From assembly GCF_004016515.1 (NCBI RefSeq), contig NZ_SACT01000002.1:744001-808000 (forward strand): a DNA stretch of 64,000 bases, read 5' to 3'. The DNA comes from Rubrivivax albus. Lineage in GTDB: Bacteria > Pseudomonadota > Gammaproteobacteria > Burkholderiales > Burkholderiaceae_C. Positions 11,430 through 22,300 of the stretch are shown here, piece by piece. Position 1 is the stretch's first letter, and every line of letters starts with the position of its first letter. Position numbers and translations under genes: made by a program. The notes below the pieces were generated by a model that worked only from the letters and a program-made list of their open reading frames with translations, was not told the origin of the DNA and made no database searches.

Positions 11430-12470
11430 TCATCGTCGCACCCGGTACTGTGTCAGCATCGTCGCCACCAGCATCGCGATCAGCGCGACGGCGACGATGA
11501 CGTCGGCGATGTAGGTCGGCACGCCCACCGCGCGGCTCATGCTGTCGGCGCCCACCAGCATGCCGGCGACGAAGACCGACGCCGCCACCACGCCCAGCGG
11601 GTGCAGCATGGCCAGCATCGCGATGACGATGCCGCTGTAGCCATAGCCCGGGCTCATGTCCAGCGTCACGTAGGCGGTGCGCCCCGCCACCTCCACCGCA
11701 CCGGCCAGACCGGCCAGCGCGCCCGACAGCAGCGCCACACCCAGCGTGGTGGCGCGCACCGGCACACCGGCGAAGGCCGCGGCGCGCGGGTTGGCGCCCA
11801 CGGCACGCACCGCGAAACCAGCAGTGGTGAAGCGCAGCAGCGCCCAGCAGGCCACGGCCGCCACCCCCGCCACCACGAGCCCGGTGTGCACGCGGCTGCG
11901 CTCCAGCAGCTTGGACAGCTGCAGTTCGTCCGGCAGCGCGGCGCTCTGCGGCCAGCCCATCGCGGTGGGGTCCTTCATCGGCCCGTCGAGCATCGCCGAG
12001 ACGAACAGCAGCACGATGAAGTTCAGCAGCAGCGTGGTCACCACCTCGTCCACGCCGAGCCGGCTCTTGGCCCAGGCCGGGCCCAGCAGCAGCAGCGCAC
12101 CGGCCACCATGGCCACCGCCAGCATGGCCGGGAACAGCAGCGCCGGCGGGCCGTCCAGCGTGCCCACGGCCACCGCGGCCAGCGCACCGGCGTACAGCTG
12201 GCCCTCGGCGCCGATGTTGAACAGGCGGGCACGGAAGGCCACGGCGGCGGCCAGGCCGGTGAGGATCAGCGGCGTGGCCCGGGTGAGGGTCTCGGTCCAC
12301 GCGAAGCGCGAGCCGAAGCCGCCCTCAAGCAGCAGCGCGTAGGCGCGGCCCACCGGCGCGCCGGCCCAGGCCACGAGCAGCGACGTCACCGCCAGCGTGA
12401 ACAGCAGCGCGCCGGCCGGCGCGGCCAGCAGCAGCGCGGCGGGCGTCTGGTCCCGGCGTTCCAGCCGCAT
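11430..12470 (-). CDS. ABC transporter permease (BMP-type importer, first permease)
   Basis: 346 residues with about nine hydrophobic segments. It belongs to the YufP/NupP-like permease family, with the diagnostic LFNIGAEGQLYAGA and VDEVVTTLLLNFI segments. The frame is open further upstream, but the ATG at 12470 overlaps the ATPase stop codon by one base (TGATG) and begins with a basic MRLERRD before the first helix, so I use it. It pairs with the downstream permease to form the membrane channel energised by the double ATPase. Confidence 0.9.
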   Translation of the reverse strand: MRLERRDQTPAALLLAAPAGALLFTLAVTSLLVAWAGAPVGRAYALLLEGGFGSRFAWTETLTRATPLILTGLAAAVAFRARLFNIGAEGQLYAGALAAVAVGTLDGPPALLFPAMLAVAMVAGALLLLGPAWAKSRLGVDEVVTTLLLNFIVLLFVSAMLDGPMKDPTAMGWPQSAALPDELQLSKLLERSRVHTGLVVAGVAAVACWALLRFTTAGFAVRAVGANPRAAAFAGVPVRATTLGVALLSGALAGLAGAVEVAGRTAYVTLDMSPGYGYSGIVIAMLAMLHPLGVVAASVFVAGMLVGADSMSRAVGVPTYIADVIVAVALIAMLVATMLTQYRVRR

Positions 12471-13963
12471 CAGGCCACGGCCTCCGCGTTGCCCGCATGA
12501 CCGGCCATCGCCAGGCCAATGTCCGCCAGTGTCCACTGCGCCGCCTCTCTGGCCTCGGTGAGCAAGCCGGCATGGATGACGGCGATGCGGTCGGCCAGCG
12601 CGAAGATCTCGTCCAGGTCCTCGCTGATCAGCAGCACGGCCGCGCCGCCGGCGGCCGCGTCGAGCAGGCGCTGGTGCACGTCGGCCACCGCGCCGACGTC
12701 CAGGCCCCAGGTGGGCTGGTCGGCGACGATGAGGGTGGCATCACCGTCGATCAGCGCGCGGCCGAGGATCAGCTTCTGCATGTTGCCGCCGGACAGCGCG
12801 CGCACCGGGCGGTCGAGCCCGCCACCACGCACGTCGAAGCGCTCGACGATGGCCTGGGCATGGGCGCGTGCCGCACCGCGGCGGATCACGCCGGCACGCG
12901 CGAAGCGCGGCGTCGCGTAACGCTCCAGCACCGCGTTCTCCCACAGCGCGAGGTCGCCGACGAGGCCGACAGCGTGCCGGTCCTCGGGGATGCGCGCCAC
13001 CCCGGCAGCCACGAACTCGCGCGGCCTGGCCGGCAGCGTGCGGCCACGCAGCAGCACGGTGCCTGGCCCGAGGCCGCACAGCCGCTCGGCGAGCGCCGCC
13101 TGCCCGTTGCCCGCCACGCCGGCGATGGCGACGATCTCGCCGGCGTGCAGCACCAGTGGCGTGCCGGGCACGCTGCACACGGCTTCGCCGCGCGCGTGCT
13201 CTCGCCGCACCGCCGGCGCCACCGTGCGGCCGACCATGGCCTCGGCCAGCATCGGCTTGTCGACGTCGGCCGCAGGCAGGTCGGCCACCAGGCGGCCGCC
13301 GCGCAGCACGGCCACGCGGTGCGCGATCTGCAGCACCTCGTCGAGCTTGTGGCTGATGAAGATCAGCGCCACGCCGCTGGCCACCATCTGGCGCAGCGAC
13401 GCGAACAGCGACGCGGTCTCCTGCGGCGTCAGCACCGCGGTCGGCTCGTCGAGGATCAGCACGCGCGCGCCACCGCCCGCGGTTTCCGCGGCCGTGAGCG
13501 CCTTGAGGATCTCCACCCGCTGCCGCTCGCCGACGGACAGGTCGCCCACCCGGGCTTCCGGGTCCACCACCAACCCGAAGCGTTGTGCCAGCGCCAGCAG
13601 CCGCGCGCGCGCCGCCGCGCGGCGCGAGAACGGCTGCCACAGCGCTTCGCGGCCGAGCAGCACGTTGTCCAGCACGCCGAGGTTGTCGGCCAGCGTGAAG
13701 TGCTGGTGCACCATGCCGATGCCCGCCGCCAGCGCTGCCCGCGGCTGGCCCGGCGGCAGCACCCGGCCGTCGACCTCGATGGCGCCCGCATCGGCCAAGT
13801 AGTGGCCGAAGAGGATGGACATCAGCGTGCTCTTGCCGGCGCCGTTCTCGCCCAGCAACGCCAGTACCTCGCCGCTCGCGAGCTGCAGCGAGATGTCATC
13901 GTTGGCGGTCAGCGCGCCGAAGCGCTTGGTGATGCCCTGCAGGCGCAGGACGGGCGTCGTCAC
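12470..13963 (-). CDS. ABC transporter ATP-binding protein, two fused nucleotide-binding domains
   Basis: 497 residues, the usual length for double-ATPase subunits of sugar/nucleoside importers (YufO/NupO type). Domain 1 has Walker A GENGAGKST (residues 38-46), the Q-loop region GMVHQHF, a non-canonical signature LSVGERQR and Walker B VLILDEPT. Domain 2 (from about residue 255) has a degenerate Walker A, AGNGQAAL, lacking the GKS/T, the signature LSGGNMQK and Walker B LIVADQPTWGLD. One intact and one degenerate ATP site is normal for this family. It starts 18 bases after the binding-protein stop and couples to the permease by a one-base overlap. Confidence 0.93.
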   Translation of the reverse strand: MTTPVLRLQGITKRFGALTANDDISLQLASGEVLALLGENGAGKSTLMSILFGHYLADAGAIEVDGRVLPPGQPRAALAAGIGMVHQHFTLADNLGVLDNVLLGREALWQPFSRRAAARARLLALAQRFGLVVDPEARVGDLSVGERQRVEILKALTAAETAGGGARVLILDEPTAVLTPQETASLFASLRQMVASGVALIFISHKLDEVLQIAHRVAVLRGGRLVADLPAADVDKPMLAEAMVGRTVAPAVRREHARGEAVCSVPGTPLVLHAGEIVAIAGVAGNGQAALAERLCGLGPGTVLLRGRTLPARPREFVAAGVARIPEDRHAVGLVGDLALWENAVLERYATPRFARAGVIRRGAARAHAQAIVERFDVRGGGLDRPVRALSGGNMQKLILGRALIDGDATLIVADQPTWGLDVGAVADVHQRLLDAAAGGAAVLLISEDLDEIFALADRIAVIHAGLLTEAREAAQWTLADIGLAMAGHAGNAEAVA

Positions 13964-13981
13964 CGCTGAATCAACGGGCGA

Positions 13982-14977
13982 TCACTTCGCCTTCGGCGGG
14001 TTGTCGTCCACCTTGACCTTAAAGCTGCCGGCCAGGATCTCCTTCTGGCGCGCGGCCACCTTGTCCTTGACGGCCTGCGGCACCTTGGCGTCGAACGTGC
14101 CCAGCGGCGACAGCGTGGAACCGCCCGGCTTCATCATCGAGTACGGGCCGTAGTCCTCGGCCTTGAACTTGCCGCCCTTGACGGCCTTGATCGCGGCGTC
14201 GATGGTGGGCTCCATGTGCCACAGCGCGCTGGCCACCACGGTGTCGGGGTACTGGGCCTGGGTGTCGATCACGTTGCCGATGGCCAGCACCTTGCGCTCC
14301 TTGGCCGCATCGCTGACGCCGAAGCGCTCGGCGTACATCACGTCGGCGCCCTTGTCGATCATCGCAAAGGCCGCTTCCTTGGCCTTGGGCGGGTCGAACC
14401 AGCTGTTGATGAAGGTGACCATGAACTCCGCCTTCGGGTTCATCTCCTTCACGCCGGCCATGAAGGCGTTCATCAAGCGGTTGACCTCGGGGATGGGGTA
14501 GCCGCCCACCATGCCGATCTTGCCGCTCTTGCTCATGCCGCCGGCGATCAGCCCGGTCAGGTAGGCCGGCTCCTGGATGTAGTTGTCGAAGACGCTGAAG
14601 TTGGGCGCCTGCGGCTTGCCGCTGCTGCCCATCAGGAAGGCCACCTTGGGGTAGTCCTTGGCCACCTTGCGGGCGGCGGCCTCGACCGCGAAGCTCTCGC
14701 CGACGATCAGCGTGTTGCCCTGCTCGGCGTACTGGCGCATCACGCGCTCGTAGTCGGCGTTGGCCACGTTCTCGCTGAAGACGTACTCGATCTCGCCGCG
14801 CGCCACGGCCGCCTTCAGCGCCTTGTCGATGCGACTGACCCACTGCTGTTCCACCGGGACGGTGTAGATGGCGGCCACCTTGAGCTTGGCCTGGGCCAGC
14901 GCCGGGCCGGGCAGACCCGCCAGCGTGGCGGCGGTGGCCAGGGCGACGCCCAGCGTGGTGCGGCGGGACAGGGACAT
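13982..14977 (-). CDS. BMP-family ABC transporter substrate-binding protein
   Basis: 331 residues, a periplasmic type I binding protein of the basic membrane protein (Bmp/PnrA) family. The N-terminus MSLSRRTTLG followed by a hydrophobic stretch and ALAQA is a signal peptide with a possible twin-arginine motif (SRRTTL). It has no lipobox, so it is probably soluble in the periplasm. The family's AAIYTVPVEQQWVSRIDKAL and SGKIGMVGGYPIPEVNR segments are present. GAGGAG precedes the ATG by about nine bases. As the first gene of the transporter run upstream of URC1/URC4, its ligand is most likely a pyrimidine or nucleoside; related BMP proteins bind nucleosides. Confidence 0.92.
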   Translation of the reverse strand: MSLSRRTTLGVALATAATLAGLPGPALAQAKLKVAAIYTVPVEQQWVSRIDKALKAAVARGEIEYVFSENVANADYERVMRQYAEQGNTLIVGESFAVEAAARKVAKDYPKVAFLMGSSGKPQAPNFSVFDNYIQEPAYLTGLIAGGMSKSGKIGMVGGYPIPEVNRLMNAFMAGVKEMNPKAEFMVTFINSWFDPPKAKEAAFAMIDKGADVMYAERFGVSDAAKERKVLAIGNVIDTQAQYPDTVVASALWHMEPTIDAAIKAVKGGKFKAEDYGPYSMMKPGGSTLSPLGTFDAKVPQAVKDKVAARQKEILAGSFKVKVDDNPPKAK

Positions 14978-15068
14978 ACGACAGACTCCTCGTGTCAGCG
15001 GGTGATGCATCGAATTTAGCAAGCGGCGTGCCGCGGCAAGGCAGGGGTTTCGCGGGTGCGCCTCCGAC

Positions 15069-16292
15069 TCACCACTGCATCTCGAGCATGAGGCGCAGCA
15101 CGCGGCGCTGGTAGCGCAACGCCGGGTCGCCGCTGTCGCGGCGCAGCGTGGAGGCGCTGGCCACCCACGACCGGCGCTCGTCCAGCCGGCGGCGCAGTTC
15201 CAGGTCCGCCGCGCGCACGTGCTCGATGCGCGGCTCGCCGTCTGCAAAGCCGCCATAGCGGTAGTCGAGGCGCGTATCGGCCACCGCCAGCGTGGAGGAC
15301 CAGGCGTCGCCCCAGCGCTCGGTCCACGACAGACGAAGCGTGCGCTCGCCTACGGCATCGGCCAGGTCGCCGGCGAGCACGCCGACTTGGCGCCGCCCGC
15401 CGAGCTCCAGCGCCGTGGCCGGGCGCGGCGCCCACTGGCCCTGGCCTTCCCACGCGAAGCCGGTCCGCGTCGGCCGCAGGCGCGCGAAGCCCAGGCGCTG
15501 CCAGCCCGCCTGCAGCTTCAGCGCCCAGGGCGCCGCGGAGCCCGGTTCGGGCTCGATCTGGACCCCGAACAGCAGCCGGTGGTCTTCGTGCGACAGGGCC
15601 AGCGGCCGGTAGTCGTAGTCGGCGACCAGGCTACGCAGCTCGACCGATCCCTGCACCGCACCGGGCGGGGCCGGCCGCGCGGCGCGCAGCACCAGGCCGC
15701 GCGTCGACAGGTCGCCGGCCACGGTCACGGCGCGGTGATTCTGGTACCGCTTGCGCGACGCGTTCAGCTCCGCCTCCAGGCGGGCCGGCGCGTCGATCGC
15801 GTCGACGCGGAACACGACGCCGCCGGCGCCGGCGACGAAGTGGTCCGGCTCGTCGTCGGGCCGGGCCAGCGCCCCGGTGCCGACCGGGTCGTGCCAGTCC
15901 TGCAGCACCACGCGCCAGGCGGTGGCGGCGTGCTCCCCGAGCGCGGCCACGCCGCCCGCCCCCAGTTCGCTGTTGGTGCGGTCGAACTCGGGATGGCCGT
16001 CGTGGCGCAGCCACTCGGCGCGCGCCTGCAGCGTCGTGGTGTACCCGCCACCGGCCCAGGTGGCGGTGAGCGACGGATAGGCGAGCAGGTAGCGTCCGCG
16101 CACCGGCGCCACCGGCAGCAGCGAGAGGTTGTCGTCGTCGCCCAGGCCGACGCTGAGCGTCAGTGCCCAGCGCGGGCCGGTGTCGACCTCGGGCGCCGGT
16201 GCCGTGTCGGCGACGGCTGGGGCGGCCAGGCCGCCGGCCAGGCACACCGCAAGCAGCCGGCAGCGCCGGTGGGTCGAGGAGGGCGGAGTCAA
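15069..16292 (-). CDS. Putative outer-membrane beta-barrel protein
   Basis: 407 residues. A basic N-terminus, a hydrophobic stretch and PAVADTAP indicate a signal peptide. The mature part is a regular series of alternating-polarity strands (e.g. ALTLSVGLGDDDNLSL, LKLQAGWQRLGFARL), and the chain ends LEMQW, an aromatic C-terminus expected for BAM-inserted barrels. The only start that keeps the signal peptide is TTG at 16292, without a clear ribosome-binding site, so the exact start is uncertain. It lies 79 bases downstream of, and on the same strand as, the giant glycine-rich exported protein, suggesting a joint transcript and perhaps a role in its export or anchoring. No specific family was recognised. 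Confidence 0.65.
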   Translation of the reverse strand: MTPPSSTHRRCRLLAVCLAGGLAAPAVADTAPAPEVDTGPRWALTLSVGLGDDDNLSLLPVAPVRGRYLLAYPSLTATWAGGGYTTTLQARAEWLRHDGHPEFDRTNSELGAGGVAALGEHAATAWRVVLQDWHDPVGTGALARPDDEPDHFVAGAGGVVFRVDAIDAPARLEAELNASRKRYQNHRAVTVAGDLSTRGLVLRAARPAPPGAVQGSVELRSLVADYDYRPLALSHEDHRLLFGVQIEPEPGSAAPWALKLQAGWQRLGFARLRPTRTGFAWEGQGQWAPRPATALELGGRRQVGVLAGDLADAVGERTLRLSWTERWGDAWSSTLAVADTRLDYRYGGFADGEPRIEHVRAADLELRRRLDERRSWVASASTLRRDSGDPALRYQRRVLRLMLEMQW

Positions 16293-16343
16293 CGCAAGGT
16301 CGGGACGGGTCGGGTTCGTCGCGATCGTACGCCGCCGGGCACG

Positions 16344-16361
16344 GGGGCCCGGGGCGGCCCC
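16344..16361 (-). terminator. GC-rich hairpin after the glycine-rich gene
   Basis: GGGGCC and GGCCCC arms of six bases around a six-base loop, between the glycine-rich gene stop and the barrel gene start. There is no T tract, so it may be an attenuating hairpin, a weak terminator or chance in GC-rich DNA. Confidence 0.25.
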
Positions 16362-16371
16362 GCGCGCGCCC

Positions 16372-19300
16372 TTAGCGTTCGCGCAACGCCGGCAGGTCGC
16401 GCCGCGCCGGCACCGGGCTGCGCCGCGACCCGGCGCTCTCCGCGACCGCCACCGACGGCGATAGGCTGCGCAGCACCGCCTCGGTGCCGAACAGCGTGGG
16501 CATCAGGCCGCTCAGCCGCGAGGCCGTCGTCGTCGGCGTGCTCGGCGTGGCCGCAGCCGTCGCCGGCGCCCCGCTGGCCACCGAGCCGGCGTTGGCCGTC
16601 AGCAGGTAGCTCATGTCCGCCCCCTGCGCCGAGTCGGCCACCAGGGTGTAAGTGAGCTTGACGCTGCGCACGCCGGCGTTGAAGTTGCCCAGCGAGACCA
16701 CCCGGTCGTCCAGGAAGGCCGCGGCGTCGCCCACGTTGTTGAAACTCGTCGAGAACAGGGTGGCGCCGCCGCGCGTGGCGGTCAGGGTCAGACTGTCGAA
16801 GCCGCCGCCGTGGTGGGTGAAGTCCAGCAGGCCCAGGCTGACCGGGGTGGCCGCATCCACCGTGAAGGTGTAGTTGGCCACCGCCGTGTAGGTCTGGCTG
16901 CCGCTGGCGCCGCTGCCGTAGTTCGCGCCCAGCACGCCCCCGCCGATCAGGTCGAAGGACCCGCCCACCGCCGCGGCGACGTTCGGGTTGTTCAGCATGA
17001 TGTTGTTCAGCGCGGTGCTGTTCAGGGCACCGTAGCTGTACGCGAACGCCTGCAAGCCGTTGCTGCCGCCGTTGAGATTGGGCAGCGACAGCGTGGATGC
17101 CGCTGCATAGCTCGCCGTGGCATCGGCCAGCGTGCTGCCGCTGGTGCCGGCGTGCGCTTCGGACGACACCGAACGGGTGCCCGACGTCGATGTGCTGATG
17201 GCCGAGGCGGTGCCGCTGACGCCGTTGGTCGTGGTGCGAGACCACAGCGCGGCGCTGTCGACCCCTTCAGTCCGCGCGGTGCCGCTGGCCTCGCCGGTGC
17301 TGGCCGTGACGGTCTGCGTGGCGTAGACATTGGCAGTGGCGCCGGTGCTGCTGGCCGTGATGTTCGACGTGGCGTTGCCGCCAGCACCGGCCTGCAGGTT
17401 GGCCCCGAGGGTGACGTTCTGCGTCGACCGCGCCACCATCGAGGCGCTGGCGTCGCCACCGGCGACACCGCCGCTGCCGGTGCCGCCGTTGGCATAGCCC
17501 TGCACGTTCAGGGGCTTGCCCGCGGTGGTCTGCTCGATATCGGCGCCGACATGGCCGGTGCCGCCCGCCGCACCGGCGGCGCCGGACGAAACCGCCCCTG
17601 CTGCGCCACCATAGGCCTGCAGGCTCACCTGGGTGCTGGTCTGGCTGGCGAACACGCGATTGAGCACCGAACTGGCGTTGCCGCCACGGCCCGCGGTGCC
17701 GCCGCTGCTGCTGCCGCCGGTGCCGCCGTAGGCCAACTGGGTGACCGTGCCCTGCCCGCCGGAGACGGCATTGACGTCGTTGTCCAGGCTCACATCGCCG
17801 CCGGCACCGCCGCTAGCGGCGCTGCTGCCGGCGCCACCGGCGCCGCCATAGGCATACGACGACGCGGCGAGATTGCCGGCCGCGCCATTGACCACGGCCC
17901 TGGCATCGGCCGTGCCGCCCGCGCCGCCGGTCTGCCCGCTGCCTGCGCCGGCGCCGCCCGCACCACCGTAGGCGGTGGCCGAGACAGTGCCGGTGGATCC
18001 GCCGCTGACGGTGCCCGTGGCCACCGTGGTCGCTGCGCCGCCGGCCTGGCCGCTGGCCCCGCTGCCCGCTGCGCCGCCGCCGCCGCCGGTGCTGGTGCCG
18101 GTCAGGCTCAGCGCGCCTGCGGCCCCCACCGTGGCGCTGGTGCTGGCCGCGCCGGCCGCCCCGGTGCCACCGCCACCATTGCTGCCGCCGCCGGCGCCGC
18201 CGTTGCTCGCCACCGTCACGTTCAGCGCGGCGGCGTTGTTGTTGTTCCGGCTCAGCGTGGTGCTGGCGTCACCACCCGCCCCGCCTTGGCCGCCATAGCT
18301 GTAGCCACCGCTGCCGCCGGCTGCGGACTGGTACCAGTACATGGTGCCGCTGGTGGCGCCGTTGACCGAGCTGCCCTGCGTCGCCGAGCCGCCAGCACCG
18401 CCATCGGCGCCGCTGTAACCCGTGCCGCCACTGCCGGCACCGGCCTGGGCCGAGACGCTGACCACGCCGCCGGTGGAACTGGCATAGGCCGTTGCCCCCG
18501 TTGCGTCGCCGCCGGTACCGCCGACCTGGCCATTCCCTTGCGCATAACCGCCGCCGCCGCTGGTGCTCTGGGCTGTCGCCGACGCCGCACTGTTGACGCT
18601 GCTGTTGGCTTGGGCGTTGCTCGCGGCGACGCCACCCGCAGCGCCGCTGCTGGACGTGGCCGCGCCCGCACCGCCCGCACCGCCATAAGCGCGAGCATAG
18701 GAGGTGACGCTGGCGCTGCCGGTGAGCACGGTGGTGGCGCTGGCGTCACCACCCGCGCCGGCCGTGCCGCTGGCGCCGGTGCTGGCGCCGCCCGTACCGG
18801 CCGTGGCCGAGGTGGTCCCCGTCAGGCTGGTCGCCGTGTTGTTGGTGCGGGTCAGGCTGCTGGACGCCGACCCGGCCGCGCCGGCCAGGCCGCCGGCACT
18901 GGCACCGCCATTGCCCCCGGTGGCGTTCTGCGTCAGCGTGACGGAGCCGCTGCCGAGGCCGTTGACCGCATTGGTCAGTGTGGCATCGGCTCCCGCGCCC
19001 CCGGCGGCGCCGCCGCTGCCGGCGCCGCCGGCGCCGGCGTAGGCATGGGCACTGACGTTCAGGGCACCGGTGCCAGCGTTGCCGATGGCCGTGAGCGACA
19101 CCGTGCCGCCATCACCGCCGCTGCGGCCCGCGCCGGCGCCAGTGCCGCCGGTGCCACCGCTGGCTTGGGCCACGACGGTGCCGCTGGCGCTGTCGTCCAC
19201 CATGCCATTGGCCGTGGCGCTGGCCGTACCGCCGTTCTGGCCGCTGGCGTCGCTGCTGGCGGTGCCGCCTTGCCCGCCCTGGGCCGACGCGGTCAGGCTC

Positions 19301-22300
19301 AGGTTGCCGGCCTTGGCGTACACCGTGGCCGAGGTGCTGGCATTTCCGGCCTGGCCGGTGGTGCCGGCATCGGCGCTGCCGCCACCGCTGCCCCCGGAGC
19401 TGGACACCGACACGTTCAACGCCGAAGCATTGTTGTTGTTGCGGCTGAAGGTGTTGCTGGCGTCGCCACCGGCACCCGCCTGCCCGCCATAGCTGAATCC
19501 ACCGGCGCCGGCATTGGCCGTCTGCGTCCAGTACATCGTGCCCGTGGTGATGCCATTGACCGCACTGCCCAAGGTCACCGACGCGCCGGCACCGCCATTC
19601 GCATCGCCGTAGCCCGTGCCGCCGCTGCCCCCGCTGGCGGTGGCAGCGACGCTCGTCTGCCCACCCACAGAGGTGCCGTACCCCGACGCGGTGGCGGTAC
19701 CGCCCGCCCCGGCGGTGCGTCCAGCGCCCTGGGCATAACCCCCGCCGCCGCCGTTGGCGGTGCCGGTTGCGGTGACCGCACTGTTGGCGCTGGAGTTGGC
19801 CTGCGCGCTGCTGCTCGCCGTTCCGCCCGCAGCGCCGCTGCCCGTGGTGGCCGCACCGGCGCCGCCAGCGCCGCCATACGCAGTGACGGCGGTGCTGACC
19901 GTCGCACTGCCCGACATCACCGCCGACGCCGTGGCATTGCCACCGTTCCCAGCGGTCCCCGGCGCACCGCTGGTCGAACCCCCCAGGCCGCCACTCGCGG
20001 ACACATTGGCCGCCAGATGGCTGGCCGTGTTCTTGGTCCGCGACAGGCTGCTGTTGGCCCCCCCACCGTTGCCGGCCACGGCACCGTTGCTGCTGCCGCC
20101 GTGACCGCCGACGGCGTACTGCGTCAGCGTCAGCGTCCCGTTGCCCGTGCCATTGACCGCGTTGTTCAGGACTTGCACGGCACCATTGCCGCCGTTGGCC
20201 GAGCCATTGCCAGCGCCGCCTGACCCGCCGTAGCCATAGGCCGACACGGTCAGGCTGCCCGTATCGGCCGTGCCCGTGGCGCTGACGCTGGACGTGCCCC
20301 CCAGCCCTCCGCTGCGCCCACTGCCCGTCCCTGTTCCACCGGCGCCGCCATAGGCGGTGCCCTGGACCGCCCCATTGGCGCTGTTGAGGACGGATCCGTT
20401 CACCGTGGTGCTGGCATTGCCGCCCTTCTTGCCGTTGGCATTGCTGCCGGCACTGCCGCCGCTGCCGCCGGTGGCGGCGGCACTCAGGCTCAAGGCACCG
20501 GCTTTCGCATTCACGGTGGCGTCGGAGGAGGCCGTGCCAGCCACACCGGTGCCGCCGGCGTCGGTGCTGCCGCCACCGTCACCACCGCTGCTGGTGACGG
20601 CGACATTCAGCGTCGACGCGGTGTTGTTGTTGCGGCTCAGCGTCGTGCTGGCATTGCCGCCGGCGCCAGCCTGTCCGCCATAGGAATAGCCGCCGGAACC
20701 CCCGTTGGCGGTCTGGGTCCAGTACATCGTGCCGGTGGTGCTGCCATTCACCGAACTGCCCTGGGTCACCGCCGCGCCCGCGCCGCCGTTGGCCGTGCTG
20801 TACCCGGTGCCGCCCGCACCGCCGCTGGCCGTCGCAGACACCGAGGTATGGCCCCCGTTGGAGCTGCCATAGGCCGAGGCACTGGCGGTGGCACCTGTGC
20901 CCGCGGTGCGGCCATTGCCCTGCCCGTAGCCACCGCTGCCTCCCACGGCCGAGGCGCTGGCGGTGGCCACGCTGTTGCCGGTGGTGTTGGCCTGGGACTC
21001 GGCCGATCCCGTCGCGCCTGACGAGCCACTGCTGGACAACGCCCCACCGGCGCCGCCGTTGCCGCCGTAGGCGTAGACCGTACTGTTGACCGAGGCGCTG
21101 CCATTGATCGTTGACGAACTGGTGGCAGAACCGCCAGCAGCGGTTGTGCCGGTGGACCCGTTGGTGCCGCCGCCATGTCCGCCATTGGCGGAGACCGACG
21201 CGGTGAGCGTGGCCGCGCCATTGACCGTGCGCGTCAGCGTGCTGCTGGCCGCCCCGCCCGCACCAGCCGTGCCGCCATCGCTGGCACCCCCTTGTCCGCC
21301 GGTCGCGCCCTGCGTCAGCGTCACTGCACCGGTGCCGCTGGCGCTGACGGCATTCGCGAGGGTCTGCGCCGCACCGTTGCCACCATTGGCCGACCCCGTG
21401 CCCGAACCGCCGGTACCCCCGTACGCGTAGACGTTCACGTTCAGGCTGCCACTGCCGGCTGTGCCGCTGGCATTGGCTGTCGCGCTGGCACCGTGGCCGC
21501 CACTGCGGCCTGCACCGGCCCCGGTGCCCCCATTTCCACCGTAGGACTGGGCCTGGATGCCCGCGCTCGCGCTGCCGCTGACCGAGCCGCTGGCCGTTGA
21601 ACTGGCCGTCGCTCCGTTCTTGCCGCTGGCGCCGCCGATGGAACCACCGCCGGATCCGCCGAAGCTGTTCGCCGACAGGGTCAGGTTCCCGGCGTTCGCG
21701 TTGATGGACGCACTGGAGGTCGCCGTGCCCGCCGTGCCCGTGCCACCCCCGTCGATGGCGCCACCCCCGGCACCACCGGTGCTGGACACCGTCACGTTCA
21801 ACACCGCCGCGTTGTTGTTGCTGCGGCTCAGTGACGTGCTGGCGTTGCCCCCGTTGCCCGCCTGCCCGCCGTAGCTGAAGCCCCCCGAGCCTGCGCCCGC
21901 GGTCTGCGACCAGGACATGGTGCCCGTGGTGGCCCCGTTGACCGAACTGCCCTGCGAGACCGATGCGCCGGCGCCGCCGTTGGCGCCGGTGTAGCCCGTG
22001 CCGCCCGCGCCGCCAACGGCCGAGGCCCCGACGCTGACCGAGCCTCCGGCCGAGCTGCCATAGGCCGACGCACTGGCCGAGGCGCCGCTGCCGCCGGTGC
22101 GTCCCGGGCTGATCGCGTAACCGCCGCCGCCGCCTGCCGCATAGGCCGTGGCATTGGAGGTGTTGCCCGTCGTCGCCGTCGAACTGGCGCTGGCCGAGGC
22201 ACTGGCGCCGCTGCCGCCACTGCTGCCGTTGCCAGCGCCGGCGCCGCCGTCACCGCCGGGTGAACCTGAGGAGCCTCCCTGGCCGCCGTAGGCATAGGCG

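Noticed and set aside
16810..20223. A 1137-residue plus-strand frame opposite the glycine-rich gene
   Set aside because: It is the mirror of repetitive GGC/GCC codons. No start context, signal or domain was seen, while the minus-strand frame has a signal peptide, ribosome site and modular structure.
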